DNA of 64,000 nt from Gracilibacillus alcaliphilus (GTDB taxonomy: Bacteria; Bacillota; Bacilli; Bacillales; Amphibacillaceae). A program made the position numbers and the translations under genes. The stretch covers positions 1 to 64,000 of the forward strand of contig NZ_JAFBFA010000026.1 in NCBI RefSeq assembly GCF_016909015.1, read 5' to 3'. The notes below the pieces were generated by a model. That model was given only the letters and a program-made list of their open reading frames with translations. It ran no database searches and was not told the origin of the DNA. This document shows, piece by piece, positions 46,401-53,524 of the stretch (position 1 is the stretch's first letter; every line of letters starts with the position of its first letter).

Positions 46401-46600
46401 TCCATATACACGGTATCAGCAATCGTATGATCGGTCATAATTGTTGCTGGGTTGGAGTTGGCTAAGATCACTGTGTAGCCTTCTTCTTTTAACGATTGAC
46501 AAGCCTGTGTTCCGGAATAATCAAATTCGGCTGCTTGTCCAATAACAATTGGTCCTGAACCAATCACTAAAATCTTTTCGATATCTGTTCTTTTTGGCAT
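43400..46600 (-). CDS. pyrAB: Carbamoyl-phosphate synthase large subunit (pyrimidine-specific)
   Basis: 1066 residues. Two homologous ATP-grasp halves (about 1-400 and 550-935) are seen: the N-terminal one begins VIGSGPIVIGQAAEFDYSG and the second VIGSGPIRIGQGIEFDY (about 557). An oligomerisation domain lies between them and a regulatory MGS-like domain at about 940-1066. It makes carbamoyl phosphate from ammonia supplied by PyrAA. The start overlaps the pyrAA stop by one base. Confidence 0.97.
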   Translation of the reverse strand: MPKRTDIEKILVIGSGPIVIGQAAEFDYSGTQACQSLKEEGYTVILANSNPATIMTDHTIADTVYMEPLTVEFLSKIIRKERPDAVLTTLGGQTGLNLAVALDESGILAEYNVELLGSKLDAIQRAEDREKFRTLMNEINEPVPESQIVTTVEEALTFADEIGFPLIVRPAYTLGGTGGGMCYNEQELKQITQNGLTLSPVSQCLIERNIAGFKEIEYEVMRDKNDQAIVVCNMENIDPVGIHTGDSIVVAPSQTLSDREYQMLRSASLKIIRALEIEGGCNVQLALDPYSFQYYVIEVNPRVSRSSALASKATGYPIAKIAAKIAIGMTLDEIMNPITETTYACYEPALDYVVTKFPRFPFDKFVLGNRTLGTQMKATGEVMAIGRNFEESLLKGIRSLDISGEDFYLDKLENVEINELKERLVKADDERIYILAEVLRRGMSVEEIFNLTKIDHFFLDKLKRIIDFETRLADIPQNVDVLREAKTLGFSDTQIARVWNVDVDDVYQLRKTENIVPVYKMVDTCAAEFESATPYFYSSYEEENESAVSDRKKVIVIGSGPIRIGQGIEFDYATVHSVLALKESGYEAIIMNSNPETVSTDFSVSDKLYFEPLTLEDVMHVVELEKPEGVIVQFGGQTAINLAEGLERRGVKILGTPLAAIDTAEDRDKFEHLLQELQIPQPQGKSVRQLIQAKEAAASIGYPVLVRPSYVIGGSQMEIVYNEEELESYLAKTNHIKHKHPVLIDKYLTGIEVEVDAISDGETTIIPGVMEHIERAGVHSGDSIAVYPTQRLSEEIKQKCVDTTIKIAEKLGVKGLINIQFVVHKNEVYVLEVNPRASRTIPFLSKITGVTMANLATRCIVGESLADLGYENGLLPEPATVSVKVPVFSFEKLRSVDTMLGPEMKSTGEAIGRDRTLEKALYKGLTASGLKVPMGGAVLITVADKDKEEAIQIAKRFFELGFHLYATKGTAKAIRDINLPVTEVGKVGAEGKNVISIIEQGEVQVVVNSLTSGKKPHSDGFRIRREAVEHGIACLTSLDTAEAIVNVIDSTTFTAKPAVEGKAIVL

Positions 46601-47688
46601 TAGACTTCCTCCTTCTGTGCTTTGAAGTTTTTGATGTTCTTCATAAAACGATCAAAAAGATAATTGGTATCATCTGGACCAGGAGACGCTTCTGGGTGAT
46701 ATTGAACAGAGAAAGCTGGATATTCTTTGTGTTTTACCCCTTCTACCGTTTTATCATTCAAAGCAATCTGTGTTAATTCTAAATCCGTTAATTCAATCGA
46801 TGCCTTAGTAACGGCATAACCATGATTCTGTGATGTCAAGTAAGTACGTGATGTTTCAAAATCATAAACTGGATGGTTGGAACCGCGGTGACCAAACTTG
46901 AGACGGTCTGTATTCGCACCACATGCCAGAGCTAACAATTGATGGCCTAAGCAAATGCCGAACACCGGAATATGCGGGATCACTTCTTTAATCATCTCAA
47001 TCGCTTCTGGTACATTTTTCGGATTTCCTGGACCATTTGTCAACATAATGCCATCCGGCTTTAAGCGCATGATATTCTCAGCACTATAGTTATAAGGAAC
47101 AACCGTTACGTGACAGTTACGCTTTGTCAGTTCACGCAGAATACCGTGCTTCATCCCAAAGTCCACCAACACAATTCGATAGCCTCTGCCCGGGGATACA
47201 TATGGTTTCAAAGTGGAAACCATTTCAACCTGATTAGTCAGAGGGATGGCTTGGGCCAGCTTTTCACTTGCACGCTCATCTGTAGCCCCTGCCTTGGTAA
47301 TAATTCCTTTCATTGTTCCATATTTTCGAAGAATTTTTGTTAATTTTCGTGTATCAATACCCGAAATACCTGGAATATTATTTGCTTTTAGAAAAGAATC
47401 TAAATTCTCGTCACTGCGAAAGTTAGACGGCGAATCACAATATTCTTTTACAACAAAGCCAAAGATGGATGGGGTGATGGTCTCAAAGTCATCACGATTA
47501 ATTCCATAGTTCCCAATCAACGGATAAGTCATCGTAACAATTTGTCCGCAGTAAGATGGGTCTGATAAAGTCTCTTGATAACCAGTCATACCCGTGTTAA
47601 AAACGACTTCTCCTATACTTTCTTCCAGTGAGCCAAATGCCTCACCATTAAAAATTGTACCATCTTCTAATATTAGCTGTCTTTTCAT
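46600..47688 (-). CDS. pyrAA: Carbamoyl-phosphate synthase small subunit (glutaminase)
   Basis: 362 residues. An N-terminal CPSase domain is followed by a class I glutamine amidotransferase whose triad is Cys246 (GICLGHQ), His331 and Glu333 (YHPEASPGP). It hydrolyses glutamine for PyrAB. Overlaps pyrC by 4 bp. Confidence 0.97.
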   Translation of the reverse strand: MKRQLILEDGTIFNGEAFGSLEESIGEVVFNTGMTGYQETLSDPSYCGQIVTMTYPLIGNYGINRDDFETITPSIFGFVVKEYCDSPSNFRSDENLDSFLKANNIPGISGIDTRKLTKILRKYGTMKGIITKAGATDERASEKLAQAIPLTNQVEMVSTLKPYVSPGRGYRIVLVDFGMKHGILRELTKRNCHVTVVPYNYSAENIMRLKPDGIMLTNGPGNPKNVPEAIEMIKEVIPHIPVFGICLGHQLLALACGANTDRLKFGHRGSNHPVYDFETSRTYLTSQNHGYAVTKASIELTDLELTQIALNDKTVEGVKHKEYPAFSVQYHPEASPGPDDTNYLFDRFMKNIKNFKAQKEEV

Positions 47689-48965
47689 TCTGTTACCTCC
47701 TCGTAGACCTTGTCCCCTTGATAAATGGTCATAACTGGTTTTCCTGTTACTTTCCAGCTGTCAAAAGGTGTATTCTTCCCTTTAGATTCAAATGTTTGTT
47801 TATCAATTGTTGTTTCTGTTTCTAAATCAAGCAATGTTAAATCAGCGGAATGACCAACTTCGATGCGGCCATATGGCAAGTTAAATGTATCGGCAGGTTT
47901 TACCGTCAGCCAATCAATTAATTGTTTTAAGCTAAAGACACCTTTCTTGACTAAATGAGTGTGTAATAGGGAAAAAGCTGTTTCAAATCCCACTATCCCA
48001 AATGGTGCCTCTCCCATTCCATTTGCCTTTTCTGCCTCGGTATGTGGGGCATGATCGGTTGCAATAAAGTCGATAGTGCCGTCTAATAAGCCGTCAATTA
48101 ATGCTTGTTTATCTTCTTGTGCCCGTAATGGTGGATTCATTTTAAAATTTGCGTCATCTTCATAGATCGCCTGTTCATCTAATAATAAATGGTGCGGGGT
48201 TACCTCAGCTGTCACTCGGATACCTGCCTTCTTGGCGTCACGAATCACCCGAACAGATTCTTTTGTACTGACGTGACAAACATGATAATGGCAATTTGCC
48301 GCTTCTGCCAGCAAGACATCTCTGGCAATTTGTACTGATTCACAAATTGACGGGATGCCTGGCAGTCCCAGTTTCTTGCTTACTTCACCATCATGCATGA
48401 CACCATCATGGATTAACGTATTTTCTTCACAATGAGCCACGATCGGCATATTAATGGCTGCCGCTCGTTCCATTGCTTGTAACATCATATCAGCGGATTG
48501 CACACCAACTCCATCATCGGTATAAGCAAATGCCCCAGCTTCTTTTAATGCTTTCATATCTGTTAATGTCTCACCAACTAACCGCTGCGTTATGGAGGCA
48601 TATGGTAACACACGAATAAATGCTGTATCCTTAATTCTTTGTTTCACTTGATTTAAGACCTCCACGGAATCTGGTGTTGGCTGTGTATTTGGCATTGCAC
48701 ATACCGTCGTATATCCGCCGCGGGCAGCAGCCTTTGTACCTGTTGCAATCGTTTCTTTTGCTTCTCCGCCAGGCTCTCTTAAGTGAACATGAACATCTAC
48801 AAATCCAGGGACAACGACATGGCCTTTTCCATCAATAACTTCCGCCTGTTCTGCGGATAAGTCTTGCCCAATTGCTTGAATCACATTGCCATCCATAAGG
48901 ATCTCTACTGGTTCGATACTTCCGTTATCTAAGATACGATTTACATTTTTTACAAGCTTTTTCAT
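47685..48965 (-). CDS. pyrC: Dihydroorotase
   Basis: 426 residues, class I. The zinc-binding DVHVHLREPGG gives His59 and His61; further ligands are in AHCEEN and CHVSTKESV; the catalytic Asp is in ATDHAPH (about 303). It cyclises carbamoyl-aspartate. AAGGAGGAAAT is its ribosome site. It is separated from pyrB by a 215-bp inserted element rather than overlapping it. Confidence 0.97.
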   Translation of the reverse strand: MKKLVKNVNRILDNGSIEPVEILMDGNVIQAIGQDLSAEQAEVIDGKGHVVVPGFVDVHVHLREPGGEAKETIATGTKAAARGGYTTVCAMPNTQPTPDSVEVLNQVKQRIKDTAFIRVLPYASITQRLVGETLTDMKALKEAGAFAYTDDGVGVQSADMMLQAMERAAAINMPIVAHCEENTLIHDGVMHDGEVSKKLGLPGIPSICESVQIARDVLLAEAANCHYHVCHVSTKESVRVIRDAKKAGIRVTAEVTPHHLLLDEQAIYEDDANFKMNPPLRAQEDKQALIDGLLDGTIDFIATDHAPHTEAEKANGMGEAPFGIVGFETAFSLLHTHLVKKGVFSLKQLIDWLTVKPADTFNLPYGRIEVGHSADLTLLDLETETTIDKQTFESKGKNTPFDSWKVTGKPVMTIYQGDKVYEEVTE

Positions 48966-48993
48966 GGTTATTTCCTCCTTAGTTTATAAGTGA

Positions 48994-49208
48994 CTGTTCA
49001 AAAAGTTCGGTAAAAAGGACCAAGAAGTTCAAGGCGGCGCAGACTTTGAGCCACGGAGCGTATGCTTTTAATACGTGAGTAGCGGACTTGCACAGGAGGT
49101 GTTGACTTCTACGTTACCCACACGATGTGGGTGATCTTAGTAGAAGCTCCCCTACCGCCAACTCCGACATTCGCCGTGTCATTTTTATTGGACTTTTTGA
49201 ACATCCTC
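48994..49208. mobile_element. MITE-like element, copy 2 (between pyrC and pyrB)
   Basis: About 215 bp with terminal inverted repeats (outer 12 bp TGTTCAAAAAGT at both ends, imperfect to about 23 bp). It is flanked by a perfect 9-bp direct repeat TATAAGTGA at 48985-48993 and 49209-49217, as expected for a target-site duplication. Internally it carries an ACCCACA/TGTGGGT hairpin and a block shared with copy 1 at 29765-30002. It has no transposase. The right end runs into pyrB and supplies its stop codon. Confidence 0.85.
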
Positions 49209-50078
49209 TATAAGTGATTCTATAACTGCCATTCTTGCTGCCACACCATTCTGCATCTGTTTAAAGATTCTGGATCGTGAGCATTCTACTAAACTGCTAT
49301 CTATTTCTACACCTCTATTAACAGGAGCTGGGTGTAAAATAACGGCATGATCTTTCATTCTAGCCTCTCTATCTATTGTAAGGCCATATTTATTTAAGTA
49401 GCTTTCCTGATCTAGTACCATATGTTGATCGTGTCGTTCATGCTGGATTCTTAACAACATCAAGACATCTGCAATTTCAACAGCTTCATCCATGGTCACA
49501 TATCGGTAAGGCAGACGGTCATCCCGCCATTCTTCTTTACCTGTCAGTAATACCTCACAGCCCAATGTAGATAATGCAAATGCATTCGATCTAGCGACAC
49601 GACTGTGTTTTATATCCCCTGCAATCACTATTTTCAAACCCTTAAATTGTTGTAATTCCTGATAAATCGTGACTAGATCTAATAAGCATTGTGTTGGGTG
49701 TTCACCCGTTCCGTCACCAGCATTAATCACTGGAATATTCAGTGACCTGGCCAGCTGACTTGCTACATTCTCTTGAGTATGTCTAATCACAATAAAATTA
49801 GCACCGATGGATTCAAAGGTTTTCGCTGTATCATATATGCTCTCTCCTTTTAATACACTCGATGTCTCTGCCATAAAATCAAGTGGCTCAATTCCCAATC
49901 TGCGCTCAGCTACAATAAAGCTCATCTTTGTACGTGTACTCGGTTCAAAGAACAGATTGGCAGCGAAATATTGTTTTTCTAAAGGAGGAATCCCTTTTTG
50001 ACTTATTTGATCTGCTCGTTTCACTAATTGAAGTATGATTTCTTCTGATTGATCTTTCATCGTCACAAAATGCTTCAT
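49185..50078 (-). CDS. pyrB: Aspartate carbamoyltransferase catalytic subunit
   Basis: 297 residues. The carbamoyl-phosphate site STRTKMSF is at 47-54 and HPTQ near 128; PVNRGVEIDS near 262 binds aspartate. It condenses carbamoyl phosphate with aspartate. The last seven codons (EDVQKVQ) and the stop lie inside the inserted MITE-like element, so the original C-terminus has been replaced after SLI; the protein is about seven residues shorter than B. subtilis PyrB. The active site is untouched. Confidence 0.96.
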   Translation of the reverse strand: MKHFVTMKDQSEEIILQLVKRADQISQKGIPPLEKQYFAANLFFEPSTRTKMSFIVAERRLGIEPLDFMAETSSVLKGESIYDTAKTFESIGANFIVIRHTQENVASQLARSLNIPVINAGDGTGEHPTQCLLDLVTIYQELQQFKGLKIVIAGDIKHSRVARSNAFALSTLGCEVLLTGKEEWRDDRLPYRYVTMDEAVEIADVLMLLRIQHERHDQHMVLDQESYLNKYGLTIDREARMKDHAVILHPAPVNRGVEIDSSLVECSRSRIFKQMQNGVAARMAVIESLIEDVQKVQ

Positions 50079-50110
50079 CCATTGTTCCCCCTCTAATTTG
50101 TATTCAACTC

Positions 50111-50209
50111 AAAAAGCCTCTCTGCAAGGACGCAGAGAGGCAAACGTGTCATATCACACACGCTCATGCTGCGACCTTGCAAGCAACTCTGTACTCGCTT
50201 AAAGGTCCT
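50111..50209 (-). promoter_or_regulatory. PyrR attenuator in the pyrR-pyrB leader
   Basis: On the minus strand a PyrR-binding loop-like segment (50174-50194, GTACAGAGTTGCTTGCAAGGT) is followed by a strong terminator, GCCTCTCTGC with GCAGAGAGGC and TTTTT (50111-50141). PyrR bound with UMP favours the terminator; without it an antiterminator forms. Usually pyrP would sit between this and pyrR. Confidence 0.8.
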
Positions 50210-50758
50210 TTATTCACTTTCATAAATATTGACACTGTCTTGCTGATCAATTTCCGCTAATTCTACCATAATAATTTCACTATGGGATGTCGGAATATTC
50301 TTGCCAATAAAATCAGCTCTAATTGGTAATTCACGATGCCCTCTATCCACTAAAACAGCGAGCTGAATTTGTGATGGTCTGCCTTGATCCATCACGGCAT
50401 CCATCGCCGCCCTTACCGTTCTGCCAGTATATAACACATCGTCTACCAAAATAACCTTTTTGCCAGTCAGCTGTTCATTAATCTCTTTTACATTCAGCTG
50501 CGGCTCCTTTTTCTCATCGACATAGGATAAGTCATCACGATAAAGTGTGATATCTAATTCTACGGTAGGAACCTTCACACCTTCAATCTCTTGAATGCGT
50601 TCTTGCAGGCGTTTGGCAATAGGAACTCCCCTTGTTTTGATACCAACAAGAATCAGTCCTTCGACCCCTTTGTTTCGTTCTAAGATTTCATGAGCGATTC
50701 TAGTTAGTGCACGTCTCATTGCAGCAGCATCGAGTACATTTGCTTTCTTGGTCATCAT
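50210..50758 (-). CDS. pyrR: Pyrimidine operon attenuation protein / uracil phosphoribosyltransferase PyrR
   Basis: 182 residues. ALTRIAHEI near the N-terminus and the PRPP motif VILVDDVLYTGRTVRAA (about 98-114) are diagnostic. It binds pyr mRNA leaders in response to UMP and has minor UPRTase activity. ATG 50758 is preferred over a GTG four codons upstream that would overlap AGGAG; a second ATG follows directly. It is the first gene of the operon and has an attenuator in its own leader. Confidence 0.96.
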   Translation of the reverse strand: MMTKKANVLDAAAMRRALTRIAHEILERNKGVEGLILVGIKTRGVPIAKRLQERIQEIEGVKVPTVELDITLYRDDLSYVDEKKEPQLNVKEINEQLTGKKVILVDDVLYTGRTVRAAMDAVMDQGRPSQIQLAVLVDRGHRELPIRADFIGKNIPTSHSEIIMVELAEIDQQDSVNIYESE

Positions 50759-50810
50759 GAAAACCCTCACTCCTTTTGGTTATCGACCTCTAAGGATAAC
50801 TTTTCGATAC

Positions 50811-50911
50811 AAAAAACCCTTATCCACCGTAAGTGAATAAGGGTTTAAGAGCATACTCCTAGCATATACTCATCCGATTCCTTTTCAGTCTCACGGGACT
50901 GCCTTTAAAGG
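50811..50911 (-). promoter_or_regulatory. PyrR attenuator in the pyrR leader
   Basis: A PyrR-binding loop (50881-50911: AGTCC.GTGAGACTGAAAAGG on the minus strand, matching the AGUCCNGNGAGRCU type) precedes a terminator with stem AAACCCTTAT.CAC / GTG.ATAAGGGTTT and TTTTTT (50811-50847). Confidence 0.85.
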
Positions 50912-50913
50912 TC

Positions 50914-50940
50914 ATTATGATATTGTTTATATTATGTCAA
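50914..50940 (-). promoter_or_regulatory. Predicted pyr operon promoter
   Basis: TTGACA (50935-50940) and CATAAT (50914-50919) on the minus strand, with a short 15-bp spacer, just behind the rluD stop and directly before the PyrR-binding loop. Confidence 0.45.
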
Positions 50941-50955
50941 AAAGCGACATTGAAG

Positions 50956-51870
50956 TCAATAGTTTTGGCGGATATTCTCCAACACTTTAACAAATTTGTC
51001 AGGCAGTGCAGCTTCAAATTCCATCTGCTCTCCTGTAATAGGATGCAGAAAGCTTAATCGAAAGGCGTGCAAAGCTTGACCATCTACATCTATCGTCTTA
51101 CGCTGCCCATACTTTGGATCACCAACTAATGGATAACCGATATATTTCATATGGACACGAATTTGGTGGGTTCGTCCTGTCTCTAATTTGCAGCTGATTA
51201 ATGTGAAATTCCCAGGCAGCCGTTCTTTTACTTCAAAGTGTGTAACGGCAGGCTTACCTTTCTCGGTCACATCCATCAACTGGCGATTTTTCTCACTGCG
51301 TCCAATCGGGGCATCGATCGTCCCGAAGTCATGCGGAATATCACCATGAACAATCGCCTGATACTCACGCTTGATTTTCCGATCTTTTAACTGCTCAGCA
51401 AGCCGTTCATGGGCTTGATCATGTTTGGCTACCACTAACAATCCACTGGTATCCTTATCAATCCGGTGGACAATCCCAGGCCGTTTTACTCCATTAATCC
51501 CTGACAAGTCTTGACAGTGATATAATAATGCATTTACTAATGTATCCTCTTGATGCCCTGCAGACGGATGAACGACCATCCCGCTGGTTTTATTGATAAC
51601 CAAAATGTCTTTATCCTCATAAATAATATCGATGGGGAGATCTCTTGCTTCTACTTCCAATGGTTCTGGTTCAGGTATCTGCCATTCCACCACATCCCCT
51701 AGTTGACTTTTGTAATTGGCTTTCACCGGTTTACCATTGACTGTTACTAACTTTTGATCCAGCCAGGTTTTAATTTGGGAACGAGACACATCTTCTGTTA
51801 TTTCAACCAGCAGCTTGTCAATTCTTACTCCTTGATCCTGTTCTTGAATAACATATTTAGACTGGCTCAT
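50956..51870 (-). CDS. RluD-family 23S rRNA pseudouridine synthase (YlyB)
   Basis: 304 residues. An N-terminal S4 RNA-binding domain (about 15-65) precedes the RluA-type catalytic domain, with Asp138 in HRIDKDTSGLLVVAK and the C-terminal motif GRTHQIRVHM (about 228-237). It isomerises uridines in 23S rRNA helices. It overlaps lspA by 4 bp, as in other Bacilli. Confidence 0.94.
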   Translation of the reverse strand: MSQSKYVIQEQDQGVRIDKLLVEITEDVSRSQIKTWLDQKLVTVNGKPVKANYKSQLGDVVEWQIPEPEPLEVEARDLPIDIIYEDKDILVINKTSGMVVHPSAGHQEDTLVNALLYHCQDLSGINGVKRPGIVHRIDKDTSGLLVVAKHDQAHERLAEQLKDRKIKREYQAIVHGDIPHDFGTIDAPIGRSEKNRQLMDVTEKGKPAVTHFEVKERLPGNFTLISCKLETGRTHQIRVHMKYIGYPLVGDPKYGQRKTIDVDGQALHAFRLSFLHPITGEQMEFEAALPDKFVKVLENIRQNY

Positions 51871-52340
51871 TTCGTTTGCTCCTTCTTCTTATTTCTTTCC
51901 TCCATAAATGTTAAGATAAAAATCAGTATCACACCTACAACAAGTGAGGAATCGGCTATGTTAAAGATTGGGAAATTATAGTTAAAAATGTAGAAATCAA
52001 AGAAGTCAACCACTTCTTGCCTAAAGACACGATCGATAAAGTTGCCAATTGTTCCTCCAAGAATGAAGCCAAGCGCTATTCCCAAGAATTTGTTATCTTT
52101 TGCATGTTTATAAGCATAATAAAGGATGAAACCAATGACAATCACCGTAATAATATAAAAAAATGTCATCTGCCCCTCCAAAATTCCCCAGGCCGCTCCT
52201 TGATTGCGATGAGACGTTATGTAAAAGAACGATTCTATCACAGGAATGCGTTCTCCTAATTCCATATTAACGACGATAGACCACTTCGTTAATTGATCAA
52301 CGATAATAACAGCTAATGCAATAATGTATACTTTCCACAT
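51867..52340 (-). CDS. lspA: Lipoprotein signal peptidase (signal peptidase II)
   Basis: 157 residues with four transmembrane helices. The aspartic protease residues are Asp103 (GNFIDR) and Asp130 (FNIADSS); SHRNQGAAWG (43-52) is the conserved loop. It removes signal peptides from prolipoproteins. ATG 52340 has GGAGG 6 nt upstream; five further codons upstream are not needed. It has its own promoter, and the prophage begins just beyond it. Confidence 0.96.
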   Translation of the reverse strand: MWKVYIIALAVIIVDQLTKWSIVVNMELGERIPVIESFFYITSHRNQGAAWGILEGQMTFFYIITVIVIGFILYYAYKHAKDNKFLGIALGFILGGTIGNFIDRVFRQEVVDFFDFYIFNYNFPIFNIADSSLVVGVILIFILTFMEERNKKKEQTK

Positions 52341-52373
52341 AATATACCTCCGCAAGTTAATTCACACCTTCAC

Positions 52374-52402
52374 ATTATAGCAAGTGTGAAAAGTATAGTA
52401 AA
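52374..52402 (-). promoter_or_regulatory. lspA promoter
   Basis: TTTACT (52397-52402), 17 bp, TATAAT (52374-52379) with an extended -10 TGC. It is 34 bp before the lspA ATG, so lspA-rluD expression does not depend on sequence displaced by the prophage. Confidence 0.75.
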
Positions 52403-52646
52403 GAACAAACAATTCATTGACCCTTGTTATATCAATGTTTAAATGCGATTCACCTAAAAGCACAAACGCAAGATATTGCATATTAAATAATCAATTTGGG
52501 GCTAGTTTGGGGCTAAGTTGGGACAAAAAAATACGTGGGTAGATGTCAAATAGGCAGCGATTAGACTGCCTATTTTTTATGGAAAAGTAGTTACGGTTAA
52601 ATATACCATGAATAAAACTGATGAGAGGGCAATCTAATTATTTTCA
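52403..52646. other. Probable host/prophage junction
   Basis: About 245 bp between the lspA promoter and the first phage promoter. It contains a tandem TTTGGGGCTA(R) repeat (52495-52515) whose plus-strand reading, NQFGASLGL, resembles the C-terminal tail of phage tyrosine integrases, ending at a TAG (52540) just before a strong plus-strand terminator. No complete gene is present. An att core cannot be defined because the other prophage end is outside the window. Confidence 0.4.
52547..52578 (+). terminator. Terminator at the prophage edge
   Basis: AATAGGCAG pairs with CTGCCTATT over 9 bp around an 8-nt loop and is followed by TTTT on the plus strand. No intact gene runs into it. Confidence 0.75.
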
Positions 52647-52690
52647 TTGATTAAATTTAGTTTACAGCGTATAATAAGAACAAACGTTCT
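52647..52690 (+). promoter_or_regulatory. SOS-controlled promoter with LexA box
   Basis: TTGATT (52647-52652), 17 bp, perfect TATAAT (52670-52675). Directly downstream, AGAACAAACGTTCT (52677-52690) fits the Bacillus LexA/DinR box (GAAC-N4-GTTC, with the RNRY centre). Bound LexA would cover the transcription start. Confidence 0.8.
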
Positions 52691-52710
52691 TGTCGTAAGG
52701 GGTGAGTATC

Positions 52711-53097
52711 ATGCAGTATATATCTGATGAAGAATATAAGATAATCAGCCGATATTTATTTTTGTCATTGGCCATAAAGACGCTGCAAGGCGATTTAATG
52801 AAGATTCATAATGAGCAAGTATTTCGTATCAGCGATCCCTACATTCGTTTGTTAGAATCAGCTATAGAGATGGCGAAGGAAGAACGACAAGTGTTAAAAA
52901 TAACAATGAGAGATCATGGATTGAAAGTGGAGCGTTCTGGTCAAAGGCGAGATTTTACAGTATATACTTATTTCGTAAACAATAAAGAAGAAAAGCGCAG
53001 TTATTATAATCCTGCGATTAGAAAGAAAGTATTGACGATTATAGAAGATTTGTTTGAATCTGTGGATTTAAAAGGAAAAAGGCCTACTGAAGTGTAG
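52711..53097 (+). CDS. Unknown phage protein under LexA control
   Basis: 128 residues, mixed helical and charged; not recognised. The segments SDEEYKIISRYLFLSLAIK near the N-terminus and RSYYNPAIRKKVLTIIEDLF near the C-terminus look like a conserved small protein of Bacillus prophages, but no catalytic motif is visible. ATG 52711 is preferred over a GTG three codons upstream because AAGGGGTG is then 6 nt away. Its 3' end overlaps the convergent neighbour by 14 bp. The SOS box suggests a role in DNA-damage response or induction. Confidence 0.75.
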   Translation: MQYISDEEYKIISRYLFLSLAIKTLQGDLMKIHNEQVFRISDPYIRLLESAIEMAKEERQVLKITMRDHGLKVERSGQRRDFTVYTYFVNNKEEKRSYYNPAIRKKVLTIIEDLFESVDLKGKRPTEV

Positions 53098-53101
53098 GCT
53101 T
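53076..53101 (-). terminator. Terminator for the 92-codon minus-strand gene
   Basis: GCCTAC and GTAGGC (6-bp stem, loop of 6), followed on the minus strand by CTTTTTCC. It lies within the 3' end of the opposing gene. Confidence 0.6.
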
Positions 53102-53362
53102 AAATCCCAACGGTGGAAAGTCAATGTAGTTTTCTATGTCAAAACCTTCTACTTGATACTTTCCACTTTTAATACCATGCCACTTGAATAATATGTATTG
53201 TTTCAAATCCTCGTGTTCCTCACTCAATTTATGTACGTCATTTTCAAATACAAACCAATTGCGATTCAATTCCTTATCATACGCCTTAATCAAGATAAGT
53301 CCGGCTTCCCTATCTATATCTGTTTCAATGCTGAACCTATTTCTGTTTTTTCGTGATATCAT
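53084..53362 (-). CDS. Unknown small protein
   Basis: 92 residues, not recognised. Beta-strand-like alternation (GLILIKAYDKELNRNWFVFEND), and no signal peptide or transmembrane helix. GAGGAGGGAATTGAA gives a strong ribosome site before the ATG, and a terminator follows, so it is probably a real gene. It could be an immunity or DNA-mimic type small phage protein, but nothing in the sequence proves this. Confidence 0.6.
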   Translation of the reverse strand: MISRKNRNRFSIETDIDREAGLILIKAYDKELNRNWFVFENDVHKLSEEHEDLKQYILFKWHGIKSGKYQVEGFDIENYIDFPPLGFKPTLQ

Positions 53363-53524
53363 TTCAATTCCCTCCTCTCTTCATAATATTTGACAAAAAG
53401 CATAAAAATCCTTCCATGATTTTATTGACCGACTTTATATTCCAGATAAACAATTAAATTTTCAATGGTATTTATCGGAAAAATACGATACAATAAATGT
53501 AAACAATTGAAAGGAAGGGTTTTC

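Noticed and set aside
52435..52542. A 35-codon ATG-started frame at the prophage edge
   Set aside because: No ribosome site; only the last part resembles an integrase tail, so it is treated as a junction relic, not a gene.
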